A stretch of 64,000 nt of DNA from Pirellulales bacterium (GTDB lineage: Bacteria > Planctomycetota > Planctomycetia > Pirellulales > Lacipirellulaceae): positions 1 through 64,000 of the forward strand of contig JAHBXQ010000003.1 of assembly GCA_019636345.1 (NCBI GenBank), given 5' to 3'. Every line of letters begins with the position of its first letter. The first letter of the stretch is position 1. The position numbers were made by a program, and so were the translations under genes. Positions 39,751-48,482 of the stretch are shown piece after piece. The notes under the pieces were generated by a model. It saw nothing but the letters and a program-made list of their open reading frames with translations, made no database searches and was not told where the DNA came from.

Positions 39751-40833
39751 CTACGTCGCGCCGTCGGTGCGACGAGTCGGGACGGCGCCGACGCCGGCGA
39801 TCGCTTCGCGCATCTCGGTGTCGGCCTGGACGTTTTTCATACGGTAGTAGTCGAGGATTCCCAGCTTGCCGCTGCGAAAGGCGTCGGCGATCGCCTTGGG
39901 GACCTCGGCCTCGGCCTCGACGAGCTTCGCCCGGTTCTCCTCGATGCTGGCGATGTTCTCTTGCTCCTGGCTGACGGCCATGGCCCGCTTCCCTTCCGCC
40001 CGAGCGCGGGCGACGCGGGTGTCGGCTTCCGCCTGGTCGGCTTGCAGCCGGGCGCCGATGTTGTCGCCGACGTCGATATCGGCGATGTCGATCGACACGA
40101 TTTCAAAGGCCGTCTGCGAGTCGAGCTTGCGGGCGAGCACCGTACGCGAAATGCGGTCGGGGTTCTCGAGCACGTGAGCGTGGGTCTCGGCCGAGCCGAT
40201 CGCGCTGACGATCCCCTCGCCGACGCGGGCGACGATCGTGTCCTCGGTGGCTCCGCCGATAAGTTGGTCGAGGTTCGCCCGGACCGTTACGCGGGCCTTC
40301 ACCTTGAGTTGGATGCCGTTCTTGGCGACCGCGTCGAGCGAGGGGCGCTTGGCGTCTTTGGCCGGGCAGTCGATGACCCGCGGGTAGACGCTCGTTTGGA
40401 CGGCTTCAAGGATGTTTCGTCCGGCCAGATCGATCGCCGTGGCCCGCTTGAAGGTGAGCGGGATGATCTTGGCCTTCTTGGCGGCGATCATCGCGCGGAT
40501 GACGAGCGGCAGATTTCCGCCGGCGAGGTAGTGAGCTTCGAGCGCCTTGGTGGTGATCTCCTCGTCCTCGTCGAGCCCCGCCTGGACGACCATGATTTTG
40601 CAGCGCGTGATGATCGTGGCGTTGATCTTGCGAAACCACATCCGCACGAGGTCGAGCATGCCGATCCCGGCGCCCGTCGTTTTCGACTGAATCCAGAGCT
40701 TCAAGAACCGCGCAAAGATCGCGAAGAAGACGACCCCGATCAAGAGCCCGACGGCGATCGCCACGAGCACGATGTTGTTGACCAGCGCTTCGTCGAGCGC
40801 CAGCGTCAGGGGGATCGATTCACGGGCGGACAT
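39751..40833 (-). CDS. floA: Flotillin-like protein FloA
   Basis: 360 residues from ATG 40833 ([11 protein letters not shown]). An N-terminal membrane helix ([19 protein letters not shown]) is followed by the SPFH/flotillin region: [60 protein letters not shown], then the coiled-coil ([43 protein letters not shown]) and the C-terminal [19 protein letters not shown]. All match the bacterial FloA (YqfA) family, which organises membrane microdomains. Its partner nfeD lies upstream on the same strand, as in many bacteria. Confidence 0.93.
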   Translation of the reverse strand: MSARESIPLTLALDEALVNNIVLVAIAVGLLIGVVFFAIFARFLKLWIQSKTTGAGIGMLDLVRMWFRKINATIITRCKIMVVQAGLDEDEEITTKALEAHYLAGGNLPLVIRAMIAAKKAKIIPLTFKRATAIDLAGRNILEAVQTSVYPRVIDCPAKDAKRPSLDAVAKNGIQLKVKARVTVRANLDQLIGGATEDTIVARVGEGIVSAIGSAETHAHVLENPDRISRTVLARKLDSQTAFEIVSIDIADIDVGDNIGARLQADQAEADTRVARARAEGKRAMAVSQEQENIASIEENRAKLVEAEAEVPKAIADAFRSGKLGILDYYRMKNVQADTEMREAIAGVGAVPTRRTDGAT

Positions 40834-40953
40834 GGGGAGAACTCTCCACGGCGACAAATAAGTGCAAGCGAGCCCCGGCATCTCGCCCGGGGCGACGCTA
40901 TGGGCGGTTGTACCCCCCTCGCCGGCGCGGGGCAAGCGCGGATCGCCTCGGGT

Positions 40954-41056
40954 AGTGATACCATTTGTGCCCCTGGAAGGGTGGCCCCCAGGGAATCCGC
41001 TGGGGGCTCACTTCGTTCGACCCCAGCCACCCGTCAATTTGGCAAATGGGATCACT
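40954..41056. repeat. Structured inverted-repeat element, copy B
   Basis: Ends AGTGATACCATTTG and CAAATGGGATCACT are a 14-bp inverted repeat with one mismatch; the inner hairpin GCCCCCAG/CTGGGGGC and the core are shared with copy A at 9666-9784. It lies between floA and nfeD. Confidence 0.85.
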
Positions 41057-41111
41057 ACTTCGACTCGACCTGGACTTCCGTCCCGCCCGGCGGAGGAGAT
41101 TGCCGCCTCCC

Positions 41112-41693
41112 TCACGACAACGGCTCGTCGAACTCCTCAATGCCGAACTCCTCGATCGGCTTGGCCAGCACGTCGCCGCTGTCGATCGTGATGCGGCGGG
41201 CCTCGTCGGGATCGGCAGGGCGGACCATGACCCGGTTGGCGCGGACCTCGACGACCACAATCGGGGTCCCGGGGTCGATCGGCACCCCTTGGCTCACCGC
41301 ATCGAGAAGTTTGCCGTCGACGAGCACGCTGCCGCTGGGAAGCATCATGCTGCTGGCCACGCCGACCCGGCCGACCATGCTGCGCCGCGGGTCGTCAGGG
41401 TCGACCTCGGCGGGGGTCGGCAACTCGCCGAGGAACGCCTTGCCCATCGGCGTCATCGGCAGCACCTTGAACGCCAACCCAATCGTCAGGGGCACGAACG
41501 CCAAGGTGAGCGTGATGAATGCAAACCCGGTCGTCGCGTCGCGTCGGAACGCAAAGTAGACGCTCGCCCCCAGGACCAGCACGGCCAGGAAGCTGAGGAC
41601 GCCCCCCGAAGGGAGAAACACCTCGAGCACGACGATGCCGCACCCAAGCACCAACAGCAGTATCGCCCAACCAAGCGGATCCAACAGATTCAT
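41112..41693 (-). CDS. nfeD: NfeD family membrane protein
   Basis: 193 residues: short NfeD without the ClpP-like protease part. Two to three membrane helices (LGWAILLLVLGCGIVVLEVFLP, VLSFLAVLVLGASVYFAF, FITLTLAFVPLTIGLAFKVLP) are followed by an OB-fold C-terminal domain (MVGRVGVASSMMLPSGSVLVDGKLLDAVSQGVPI, then IVVVEVRANRVMVRP), the usual end of the family. NfeD and FloA work in pairs at the membrane. A copy of the dispersed inverted-repeat element separates the two genes here. Confidence 0.92.
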   Translation of the reverse strand: MNLLDPLGWAILLLVLGCGIVVLEVFLPSGGVLSFLAVLVLGASVYFAFRRDATTGFAFITLTLAFVPLTIGLAFKVLPMTPMGKAFLGELPTPAEVDPDDPRRSMVGRVGVASSMMLPSGSVLVDGKLLDAVSQGVPIDPGTPIVVVEVRANRVMVRPADPDEARRITIDSGDVLAKPIEEFGIEEFDEPLS

Positions 41694-41832
41694 AGCGGCG
41701 CGTCCCGAAAGCCTCGGGAACCGACCGGCCCCCGTCCCTGCATTGTATCCGTGCGGCGGGGCGCCGCTATCGCGGCTGGGACGGGACCAGGGGAGAAGAC
41801 CTGGAATCGCGCGGGACGTTCCGTCGAGTGCG

Positions 41833-42597
41833 TCACTCGCCCGGCGTCCTGCGAACCGTGACGTCGCTGAACCGGGCGGCGCCGCTGCGCACCGGCGTGA
41901 GCTCGGCGAAGTCGCGGGTGCGGCTGATTCGGCCGTCGCCGTCGGCGACGAGGTACTCCTCGCCGTCCGCCTCCAGGCCGCTGATCCGCCGATCGCACTC
42001 GCGGAAGATCGGCTCGGGCGTCCCGCCGGCGACGCGGAACAGCCGGCTCCGCGGCTCGGTCGTGGCGAGGATGACGACCCCCTCGCGGACCGTAAAGGTT
42101 CCCCACCAATGGCCGCCGACGTCGGTTTGGCGGATCGTCGCCACCTCGGCTGCGGCGCCTTGCCACAAGTCGCGGCGGTAGATTTTGCCGTCGGCCAGCG
42201 GTTCGCCGTCCTGCGGCGTCGGGACGACGCTGAAGTACACGGCGTGATCCTCCCCGCCGCAGGCGAGGTCGCGAACCTGGCCGGGGAACTCGAAGGCGAG
42301 CACCTCGTGCCGCTGATCGAGAAGCCCGAGGACGTAGCCGTCCAAGCCGCTGCAGAAGTAAAACGCCCCGTCCGGCGCCGCAGCCACTTGGGCGACCTTC
42401 ATCACCGCCCGGGGAAACGCCGGGTCGGCGCCGGGCTGCCGCCGCACCAGCAGCCGCTCCGGCCGATCGTCGACCGCGTGCCAGACGACTCCCGGAAAGG
42501 CCCGCTGATCGGCGAACCACAGCTCCGCCGCGCTCGCGACGCCGCACTGAACCCACGCCACGCCCGCCAACGCCAAGCCGATGCGAATACGACTCAC
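41833..42597 (-). CDS. Exported beta-propeller-like protein
   Basis: 254 residues. Signal peptide at 1-24 (IGLALAGVAWVQCGVASAAE). The rest has repeated strand-turn units: LWFADQRAFPGVVWHAVD, VAQVAAAPDGAFYFCSGLDGYVLGL, VRDLACGGEDHAVYFSVVP, and IYRRDLWQGAAAEVATI, similar to NHL or six-bladed propeller repeats. The middle GKIYRRDLWQ and the final VTVRRTPGE are typical strands. Probably periplasmic. Function unknown; it may bind a ligand through the propeller face. Confidence 0.75.
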   Translation of the reverse strand: MSRIRIGLALAGVAWVQCGVASAAELWFADQRAFPGVVWHAVDDRPERLLVRRQPGADPAFPRAVMKVAQVAAAPDGAFYFCSGLDGYVLGLLDQRHEVLAFEFPGQVRDLACGGEDHAVYFSVVPTPQDGEPLADGKIYRRDLWQGAAAEVATIRQTDVGGHWWGTFTVREGVVILATTEPRSRLFRVAGGTPEPIFRECDRRISGLEADGEEYLVADGDGRISRTRDFAELTPVRSGAARFSDVTVRRTPGE

Positions 42598-42868
42598 GGC
42601 CGCAGTCTCCGGAGAATCAAGGAGGCAAGAAGAGAAGGGGACGCCGACGCGAGAATGCGCGGTCGTCTACGGCGAAGCCTAGGTCGCCCTGGATCGCACG
42701 GGGGGCGAGGCGTCCGCGAAATGCGCGGAACTTCGCCGGCACAACCGCGTCGCTCGGCCCCGGCGGCGCATTCGACCAGGGGAAAAACGTCGAGCGACGC
42801 GGGGGACTTGCGCGGAAGCTGCCGTGGCTGCGCCGGCGCACGTTCGTCGCCGCTTGAGGATCGCTCTC

Positions 42869-43312
42869 TCAGTTCCCGCCCGCGGCCGTCTCGCGGTGCG
42901 GCTTGGCGTCCGAGAATCCGGCTTCGACGAGGTCCTCGTACCCCGCTTTGAGCGCTCGGACTTCGTACCCCAGCGGGGTCAAGATCGCGGCGGCTTGCTT
43001 CGAGCGCATTCCCACCGCGCAGTACGTGTAGATGATCTTTTTGCCTTTGCCTTGCTTGGGCGGCAGCGTCTTGGCGACTTTCTTGGCATCGAAACTGTGC
43101 TTGAAGAGCGATTGCACGGGCAAGAACACCGCCCCCTCGACGTGCCCCGCTTTCCATTCCTCGGGGCTGCGGACGTCGACGAGCACGGCTTTCTTGGCGT
43201 CGAGATTCTGCTGGATCGTCTTGAACGAATCCTTCGACCACTCGACCTGAGTGCGCGTCGCGCCCCCCGGGGCCAGGAAAATGACGGCGGCAAGAGCGAC
43301 GAGGTGCGACAC
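42869..43312 (-). CDS. Exported rhodanese-like protein
   Basis: 147 residues. Weak signal peptide at 1-20 (LVALAAVIFLAPGGATRT). The rhodanese fold is clear: VLVDVRSPEEWKAGHVEGAVFLPV (residues 43-66), and the active-site loop YCAVGMRSKQAAAILTPLGY with the catalytic Cys98. Length is that of a single-domain rhodanese. Substrate (thiosulfate, polysulfide or another) is not told by sequence. Export would place it in the periplasm. It stands 270 bases from the neighbouring gene. Confidence 0.88.
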   Translation of the reverse strand: MSHLVALAAVIFLAPGGATRTQVEWSKDSFKTIQQNLDAKKAVLVDVRSPEEWKAGHVEGAVFLPVQSLFKHSFDAKKVAKTLPPKQGKGKKIIYTYCAVGMRSKQAAAILTPLGYEVRALKAGYEDLVEAGFSDAKPHRETAAGGN

Positions 43313-43520
43313 AATCCCCTCGCAAGATCAAGTCACGGCGGCAACAACGCGCCTCAGTATAGCACGGCGGGGCCCTTGCCGGCGGCAACGGGACGAACGG
43401 CTGCGGAATCAACGACAAAGCGTCGCGGGAACCTGGGTCCCCGCGGCGCTTCGGGTATCGGCCGCCGATTTCGGCGGCACGGACGGGGTTTGACTGCGTT
43501 GTCGGCGGTGACGGCGGGCG

Positions 43521-45188
43521 TCAGATCTCCAGCGTGATCTTCTCCGCCTCGGCCGCGGCCCGCAGTTTGCTCAGGGCGCGGGCCTCGATCTGACGGATCC
43601 GTTCCTTGGTGACCCCCAGCTCGGCGCCGACTTCCTTCAGGGTCAGCGGCTCGCGCCGATGATCGAGGCCGAACCGGCCGATGATGATCGCCTGCTCGCG
43701 TTCGTCGAGCCGGTCCAAAATTCGGCGGACTTTCTGCTCGCGATCGGCCTGGGCCGATTCCTCGACCGCCGGGTTGGCCCGCTGCTCCTGCGTCGCTTCG
43801 AACAGTTCGTCGTAGCTCGTGCGGAACCGGTCGCGGGTGCGATACTCGGTCGGAATCGTGCGGGCGAAGTTCTTCATGATCGCCCACGAGGCGTACGTGC
43901 TGAACTTGTTCCCGCGGGCGTAGTCGAACTTTTCGATCGCACGCAGCAACGACACGTTGCCGTCGCTCACCAGCTCGAAGAAGTTCTGATCCGGAGTGAC
44001 GTGCCGCTTGGCGATCGAGACCACAAGCCGCAGGTTGGCGCGGACGATGTGGTTCTTGGTCGCCACGATCTCTTCATACAACGCCTCGATTTCGTCCATG
44101 ATCGCCGCCTTGGGATGCTCGCGATCGAGCTCGTCCCGCAGCCGGGCGGCCTTGAACTTCAGGTAGTTGTACTTGCGGAACAGGTGCTGTTCCTGCTCGC
44201 GGGTCAACAGCGGCATCTCGTACAGGCTCGCCAAGTACGGCGGCAGCCCGGCCGGACGCTTCGGACGCCGGGCGGTCGTCTCGGCCTCGGGCATCGGCCC
44301 CAGGCAGGCGGTCTCGGCGCCCTTGCGGCGGAACCGCGGGTTCGGGATGAAATCGAGCGGCAGTTCAAAAATCCGCTCCGCCCGCATCTCGTTGACGACG
44401 CGGTAGATCGTCGTCTTCGTACGGTTGTAATCGTGGCACAGCCGATCGATCGACGCGCCGCGACGAAAGGCGTTGAACAGGTTCGTCTTTTGCACCTCGG
44501 TCAGCGGACCGGCCGGAGTGGGGAAGATCGCCTCGGCGGGCGAGTCGGCGTCGTGCTGACGCAGGGCCGTGCGGACCGTCTCGACGCTGCGGTCGAACCG
44601 ATCGGCCAAGCGGCGGACGATCTCCGCAGGACCCGTGCCGGCGGCGGCCAGTTCGCGGGCCGCGTCGACCAGTTCCGCCCGTTCAGCGTCGGTGAGCTGG
44701 CTGAACTTGGCGCCCCGTTCAACCCGCTCGGCATTGTTGCGGACGAACCGATCGACGCTCGAGCGCAGGAAGCCGACCCGCTTGCGACCGTCGAACACCA
44801 GCCGCCGGCTGACGAGCCCGAGGGTCCGCCAGCGAGCGATCGTCTTGGTCGAAACGTTGAACTGCTTCGCAAGCTCCTCGACCGTGAACACCTGCTCGCC
44901 CATCGAGTCGGCGTGCAGGTCGGCCGCATCCGAGAGATCCTCGACGAGCAGGCGCAGGTCGTGCACCAGTTCGCTGCCGGGGATTTGCCGAGGAACGCTT
45001 TCCGCGGGCGCTTCGGGGGAGTGCAACTGCTCGAGCACCTGCCGGGGACGATACGCTTCGTCGGGATCGACGCTGGCGATCAACCGCTCGGCGGCGTCGA
45101 TGCGCAGCAGGAGCTCCTCGCGCGATCCGGCACGGCGATGCCGGTCGCACAGCTCCTGGACCAGAGGGTTTTTGTAGTTCAAGTGCAT
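43521..45188 (-). CDS. Sigma-70 family RNA polymerase sigma factor with N-terminal HTH modules
   Basis: 555 residues. The sigma core is in the C-terminal 240 residues: the region 2 signature ELVSDGNVSLLRAIEKFDYARGNKFSTYASWAIMKNFAR (about 405-443) and region 4 helix-turn-helix LTLKEVGAELGVTKERIRQIEARALSKLR (515-543). Before that lie three extra helix-turn-helix-like stretches: FTVEELAKQFNVSTKTIARWRTLGLVSR (101-128, MerR-like), TGPAEIVRRLADRFDRSVETV (about 185-205) and ASIDRLCHDYNRTKTTIYRVV (about 245-265). These are not part of sigma factors in model bacteria. The first residues (MHLNYKNPLVQEL) are a normal start. Likely a group 2-like factor specific to planctomycetes. Confidence 0.9.
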   Translation of the reverse strand: MHLNYKNPLVQELCDRHRRAGSREELLLRIDAAERLIASVDPDEAYRPRQVLEQLHSPEAPAESVPRQIPGSELVHDLRLLVEDLSDAADLHADSMGEQVFTVEELAKQFNVSTKTIARWRTLGLVSRRLVFDGRKRVGFLRSSVDRFVRNNAERVERGAKFSQLTDAERAELVDAARELAAAGTGPAEIVRRLADRFDRSVETVRTALRQHDADSPAEAIFPTPAGPLTEVQKTNLFNAFRRGASIDRLCHDYNRTKTTIYRVVNEMRAERIFELPLDFIPNPRFRRKGAETACLGPMPEAETTARRPKRPAGLPPYLASLYEMPLLTREQEQHLFRKYNYLKFKAARLRDELDREHPKAAIMDEIEALYEEIVATKNHIVRANLRLVVSIAKRHVTPDQNFFELVSDGNVSLLRAIEKFDYARGNKFSTYASWAIMKNFARTIPTEYRTRDRFRTSYDELFEATQEQRANPAVEESAQADREQKVRRILDRLDEREQAIIIGRFGLDHRREPLTLKEVGAELGVTKERIRQIEARALSKLRAAAEAEKITLEI

Positions 45189-45774
45189 GGTACGCCTCGT
45201 TCGTCTGCGTCCTTTGTCGCGGCGTGCGTGGTGTTCCTTGCGACTCGTTCGCCCACAGCAGTCTGCGATTGGTGCTTCGTCTGGGTTCCGGGGTGGTTTG
45301 TGACTAGCGACAGGAGAGACCCGGCGCCGGCCGCGTTGAGCCCGACTCCCTCTCTTGGAGCGGGGCCGTCACGCTGGCGCCCGCGACGTGCGTCGCGAGT
45401 TGCGGAGGGCCTTGCCCCGGGACGCTGCGGGTGCTAGCGACCAAAGGGCTAATGGTTGTACGCAGTTTGATGGAATTGGGTCGAGAGAAAGTTCGCGCCC
45501 GCTACGAATTTTTTGCCCCGGAATTTAGGCAACTTGGCTGCAAGCGGTTTCCTCGTCGTGATTTACGCCCCGTGAGCCGGGCCCTGGAGATCACGTCGCA
45601 CACAGCGAGCCGATTCCCGAACGTGAACTGTCCCACGCTCGACAGGCCCGAATTCCGCTGAATTGTCGCGCTCGGCGATGCCGATGAGGCGGATATTGCC
45701 GATTCTTCCGCCCGCCAACCGCCGAAGGCCCGGACGCGGACCCCCGCAGCCAGTCTGAAAATCGATGTAACATC
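45189..45774. other. Divergent intergenic region
   Basis: About 585 bp between the divergent sigma factor and the exported protein gene. I see no gene; parts are AT-richer than the surroundings, consistent with promoters for both genes. Confidence 0.5.
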
Positions 45775-47175
45775 ATGCAAATAAATATCTTGCGAATTTT
45801 CTGCGGGCTTCTGCAAGCGAGCCTGGTCGGGTCCGTCCTCGCGGCTGAAGCAGCCCCGCCATCCTCTCAACCGCAAACGGTCGACCTCACGCCACGGCTC
45901 TCCTCGGGGGACGTCGCCCAGGTGACGGCCAAACTGGAGGTCGGGGGCGAGGTGCTTGTGACTGACGACGCCGGGGAGGAAAAGCCGCTCCCGATGAGCG
46001 TCGTCGCCGAGCTCGCCTACACCGAGCAGTTCGTTCTGTGGTCGGCCGACGTCGACGCCCGGCTCGCCTCGCTGCGGCGCTACGATCGGGCCGACGCGAC
46101 GCTCAAGGTCGGCGATCAGGGGGAGGATCGTTCGCTCCCCGCGGAGCGTCGCGACCTTGTGGCCGTGGCCGTCGGAGAGCTGCAGCTCGTGAATCGCCCC
46201 GGCGCCGTCGTGCCGCTCACCCGCGCACAACTCGATCTCGTCGACCTGCCGGCCAACACGCTGGTCCTCGACCGGCTGATGCCGGGGGGGACGATGACCA
46301 TTGGCGACAATTGGGCGCACGACGCGCTGACGATGGCCGCCCTGCTCGGGTTGGACCGCGTCGGCGCTTGCGAGGTTCACAGCGCCGCGGTCGGCGTCGA
46401 ACGCGATCAAGTGCAGATCCGTATGGCCGGCACGGTCAACGGCACAGCCGACGGCGCGGCGACGGAACTCGAAGTGCGGGGCGCGTACCTGTTCCATCTC
46501 AAACAAGGGCGGATCACCAAGTTCAATCTGGCCGTTCAGGAGAAGCGCAAAGCGGGCGAGATCAGCCCAGGGCTCGATGTGACGGCCAAACTGACGTTGG
46601 TCGTCAAACCGGTCGACGCCAATCAGGCCCCGTTTGACGCCGAGGCGGTCGCCGAGGCGGCGGACGCCGAGCCGACGGCGCTGGCCCGCTTGGCGGTCGA
46701 CGACCCCCGACGAGGCTTCCGCTTTCAGCACGGCAGCGAATGGTTCGTCACCGGCGAACAACCGCAACTGCTGTCGCTGCGGCTGTGGCGGGGAGGCGAG
46801 CTGCTGGCCCATTGCAACGTGACGACGCTCCCCGGGCGGTCCGAAAAGCACCCGACGACGATCGCCGAACTCGAAGCCGACGTGAAGACGGCGCTCGGGA
46901 AGAAGATCGAGTCGATCTCCGCGGCCGAGGAGTGGATCGCCCCCAACGGCAACCGCTGCCTAGCCGTGTTCGCCAACGGCAAGGTCGACGAGGCGCCGAT
47001 CCAGTGGCGCTATTACCTGATCACGGCGCCGGGTCGGCCGCAAGCGTCGGTCGCGGTGACGGTCGAGCAAGATCGGCTCGAGGCGTTCGACAATGCCGAT
47101 CGGGAGTTGATCGACACGCTCGAGTTCGTCGGAGACGAGCCGGCGACGGCGGCCAAGACGCAAGCGATTCGCTGA
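45775..47175 (+). CDS. Exported conserved planctomycete protein, 466 residues
   Basis: Signal peptide at 1-24 (LLQASLVGSVLAAEA). The protein has a large beta-rich N-terminal half (EVGGEVLVTDDAGEEKPLPMSVVAELAYTEQFV, LKVGDQGEDRSLPAERRDLVAV) with a strand pattern like a lipid- or substrate-binding periplasmic domain, and a smaller C-terminal domain from about residue 310 (DDPRRGFRFQHGSEWFVTGEQPQLLSLRLW, WRYYLITAPGRPQASVAVTVEQDRLE). Similar proteins exist throughout planctomycetes without assigned function. Convergent with the small gene at 47196. Confidence 0.82.
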   Translation: MQINILRIFCGLLQASLVGSVLAAEAAPPSSQPQTVDLTPRLSSGDVAQVTAKLEVGGEVLVTDDAGEEKPLPMSVVAELAYTEQFVLWSADVDARLASLRRYDRADATLKVGDQGEDRSLPAERRDLVAVAVGELQLVNRPGAVVPLTRAQLDLVDLPANTLVLDRLMPGGTMTIGDNWAHDALTMAALLGLDRVGACEVHSAAVGVERDQVQIRMAGTVNGTADGAATELEVRGAYLFHLKQGRITKFNLAVQEKRKAGEISPGLDVTAKLTLVVKPVDANQAPFDAEAVAEAADAEPTALARLAVDDPRRGFRFQHGSEWFVTGEQPQLLSLRLWRGGELLAHCNVTTLPGRSEKHPTTIAELEADVKTALGKKIESISAAEEWIAPNGNRCLAVFANGKVDEAPIQWRYYLITAPGRPQASVAVTVEQDRLEAFDNADRELIDTLEFVGDEPATAAKTQAIR

Positions 47176-47195
47176 ACGACGCTCGCTTGGTCGAC

Positions 47196-47414
47196 TCAGC
47201 GGCGACGCCAGATGCGGTGGGAAGCGGGCGAACGCACCGCCGAGCGGTTCTGCCGCTCCCATTGCATCGAACCGTAGTTGACTCCGCTGATGTTGAAGCT
47301 GCGGTAGGGGTTGTTGCGGCTGATCGGGCCGGCTTGAGCCGGGGCGGATCGCCCGCACCACGCCGCGGCGGCGACCAGGACCAGCAACACGAGTCCGCGC
47401 ACAGAACAAAACAT
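47196..47414 (-). CDS. Small secreted planctomycete protein, 72 residues
   Basis: Signal peptide at 1-28 (LVLLVLVAAAAWCGRSAPAQAG). The mature part ISRNNPYRSFNISGVNYGSMQWER is a well-conserved planctomycete signature and the tail is basic. Small proteins of this kind are found singly, with no known partner. Role unknown; a cell-envelope or secreted factor is likely. Confidence 0.82.
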   Translation of the reverse strand: MFCSVRGLVLLVLVAAAAWCGRSAPAQAGPISRNNPYRSFNISGVNYGSMQWERQNRSAVRSPASHRIWRRR

Positions 47415-47564
47415 CTCGGGAATCTCCGGCGAGTCGACGAGCAGGCGGCGTCCTCATTCTACGCCGCGGGATCGCTCGGGGCGAATCGCACCCGACGCCG
47501 CGTCGGGAGCCTGCCGGCGGCGCGGAACGGGGGCGGCCTGAAATCACCCGCCGCTTTCGATCGC

Positions 47565-47587
47565 CGGCGGCTAGCGCCGTCCGCTCA
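47565..47587. repeat. Dispersed palindromic repeat
   Basis: CCGGCGGCTAGCGCCGTCCG plus CTCA, the same unit as at the end of 26945-27007. Contains the palindrome GGCTAGCGCC. Confidence 0.75.
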
Positions 47588-47595
47588 GGGAACGT

Positions 47596-48378
47596 TCAGG
47601 CGGCGCGGGCTTGCTCGGCGCCGACTGGCAGCGAGCGGCGGCGCTGCAGCAGCGTGAGCCCGTGCCGCAGCCGGCGCGTGCTGTGGAGATGGATCACCGA
47701 GAACTCGGGGAACTCGTCCAGGATCCAGTTGACGAATTCCCGTTCCCCCGGCTGGTGGGCGAACCGCTCGGCGTCGAGCCACGCCTCGGGCCGGGTCGCG
47801 GCGAACTCGCGGTGGACCGGCAGAAAATGCTCGCGGGCCCACAGTCCCGTGTCGTGAATCGCGACGATCGCCTCGGGCGCCAGCGCCGGCAACAGCCGCC
47901 GCCAGGTGGCCTGGTTGAGGTCCAGTTCATGGGCCGCGTCGAGGAACACAAGCTCCACCGGCCGGCCGTCGACGTCGGCGGGGGCGAAGTCGGTCTGCGA
48001 CTTCTGCACGAAGCGAAAGTTCGCCCGCTGGGAAAACGCCCTGCGGGCATGGCGGGCCGAAACGTCCGAGACGTCGAAGCTCACCAACAGCGCGTCCTCG
48101 TCGAGCCCCTGCAGAAAATTGAATGCGCTATGTCCCTGGAAGAAGCCGAACTCGACCACGGTCCGCGGGGCGAGCGTCTTGGCCAGGGCGAGCATGAGCA
48201 GCGCTTCGTCGCGCTGCAACGGGCCCATCGACGCATCATTGGCGTACGTCGCCAAGTGCAACGCGCCGGTGCGGCGCTCCGGCAGCAAGCTGCACAGCCA
48301 CCCATAAACGGTGCGCACCACCGGGTTGCGGTAGTACACGCGTCGAGCGGTCGATTTCAGCCCGCGAGTCGAGAACAT
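47596..48378 (-). CDS. Class I SAM-dependent methyltransferase (Methyltransf_24 type)
   Basis: 260 residues. Motif I is VVEFGFFQGHSAFNFL (about residue 74), the strand 2 region is LLVSFDVSDVSARHAR and the catalytic-side strand is VELVFLDAAHELDLNQATWRRLLP. This is the COG4122/Methyltransf_24 pattern (as in cephalosporin hydroxylase-like and O-methyltransferases). A C-terminal WILDEFPEFSVIHLHSTRRLRHGL completes the fold. Substrate unknown; no sugar- or peptide-biosynthesis genes lie beside it. Confidence 0.85.
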   Translation of the reverse strand: MFSTRGLKSTARRVYYRNPVVRTVYGWLCSLLPERRTGALHLATYANDASMGPLQRDEALLMLALAKTLAPRTVVEFGFFQGHSAFNFLQGLDEDALLVSFDVSDVSARHARRAFSQRANFRFVQKSQTDFAPADVDGRPVELVFLDAAHELDLNQATWRRLLPALAPEAIVAIHDTGLWAREHFLPVHREFAATRPEAWLDAERFAHQPGEREFVNWILDEFPEFSVIHLHSTRRLRHGLTLLQRRRSLPVGAEQARAA

Positions 48379-48482
48379 GGCCGACGCCTCCGTGTCGCAA
48401 GGGCGTCCTCGCCCTGGGCGAAGACGGTCAGCGCGACTTGTAGGTCATCGACCGCGACGCGGCAACCCCGGCGGCGCTGTCG

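Noticed and set aside
43659-45437. Long open frame opposite the sigma factor gene
   Set aside because: The sigma factor frame has recognisable regions 2 and 4; the opposite frame has none.
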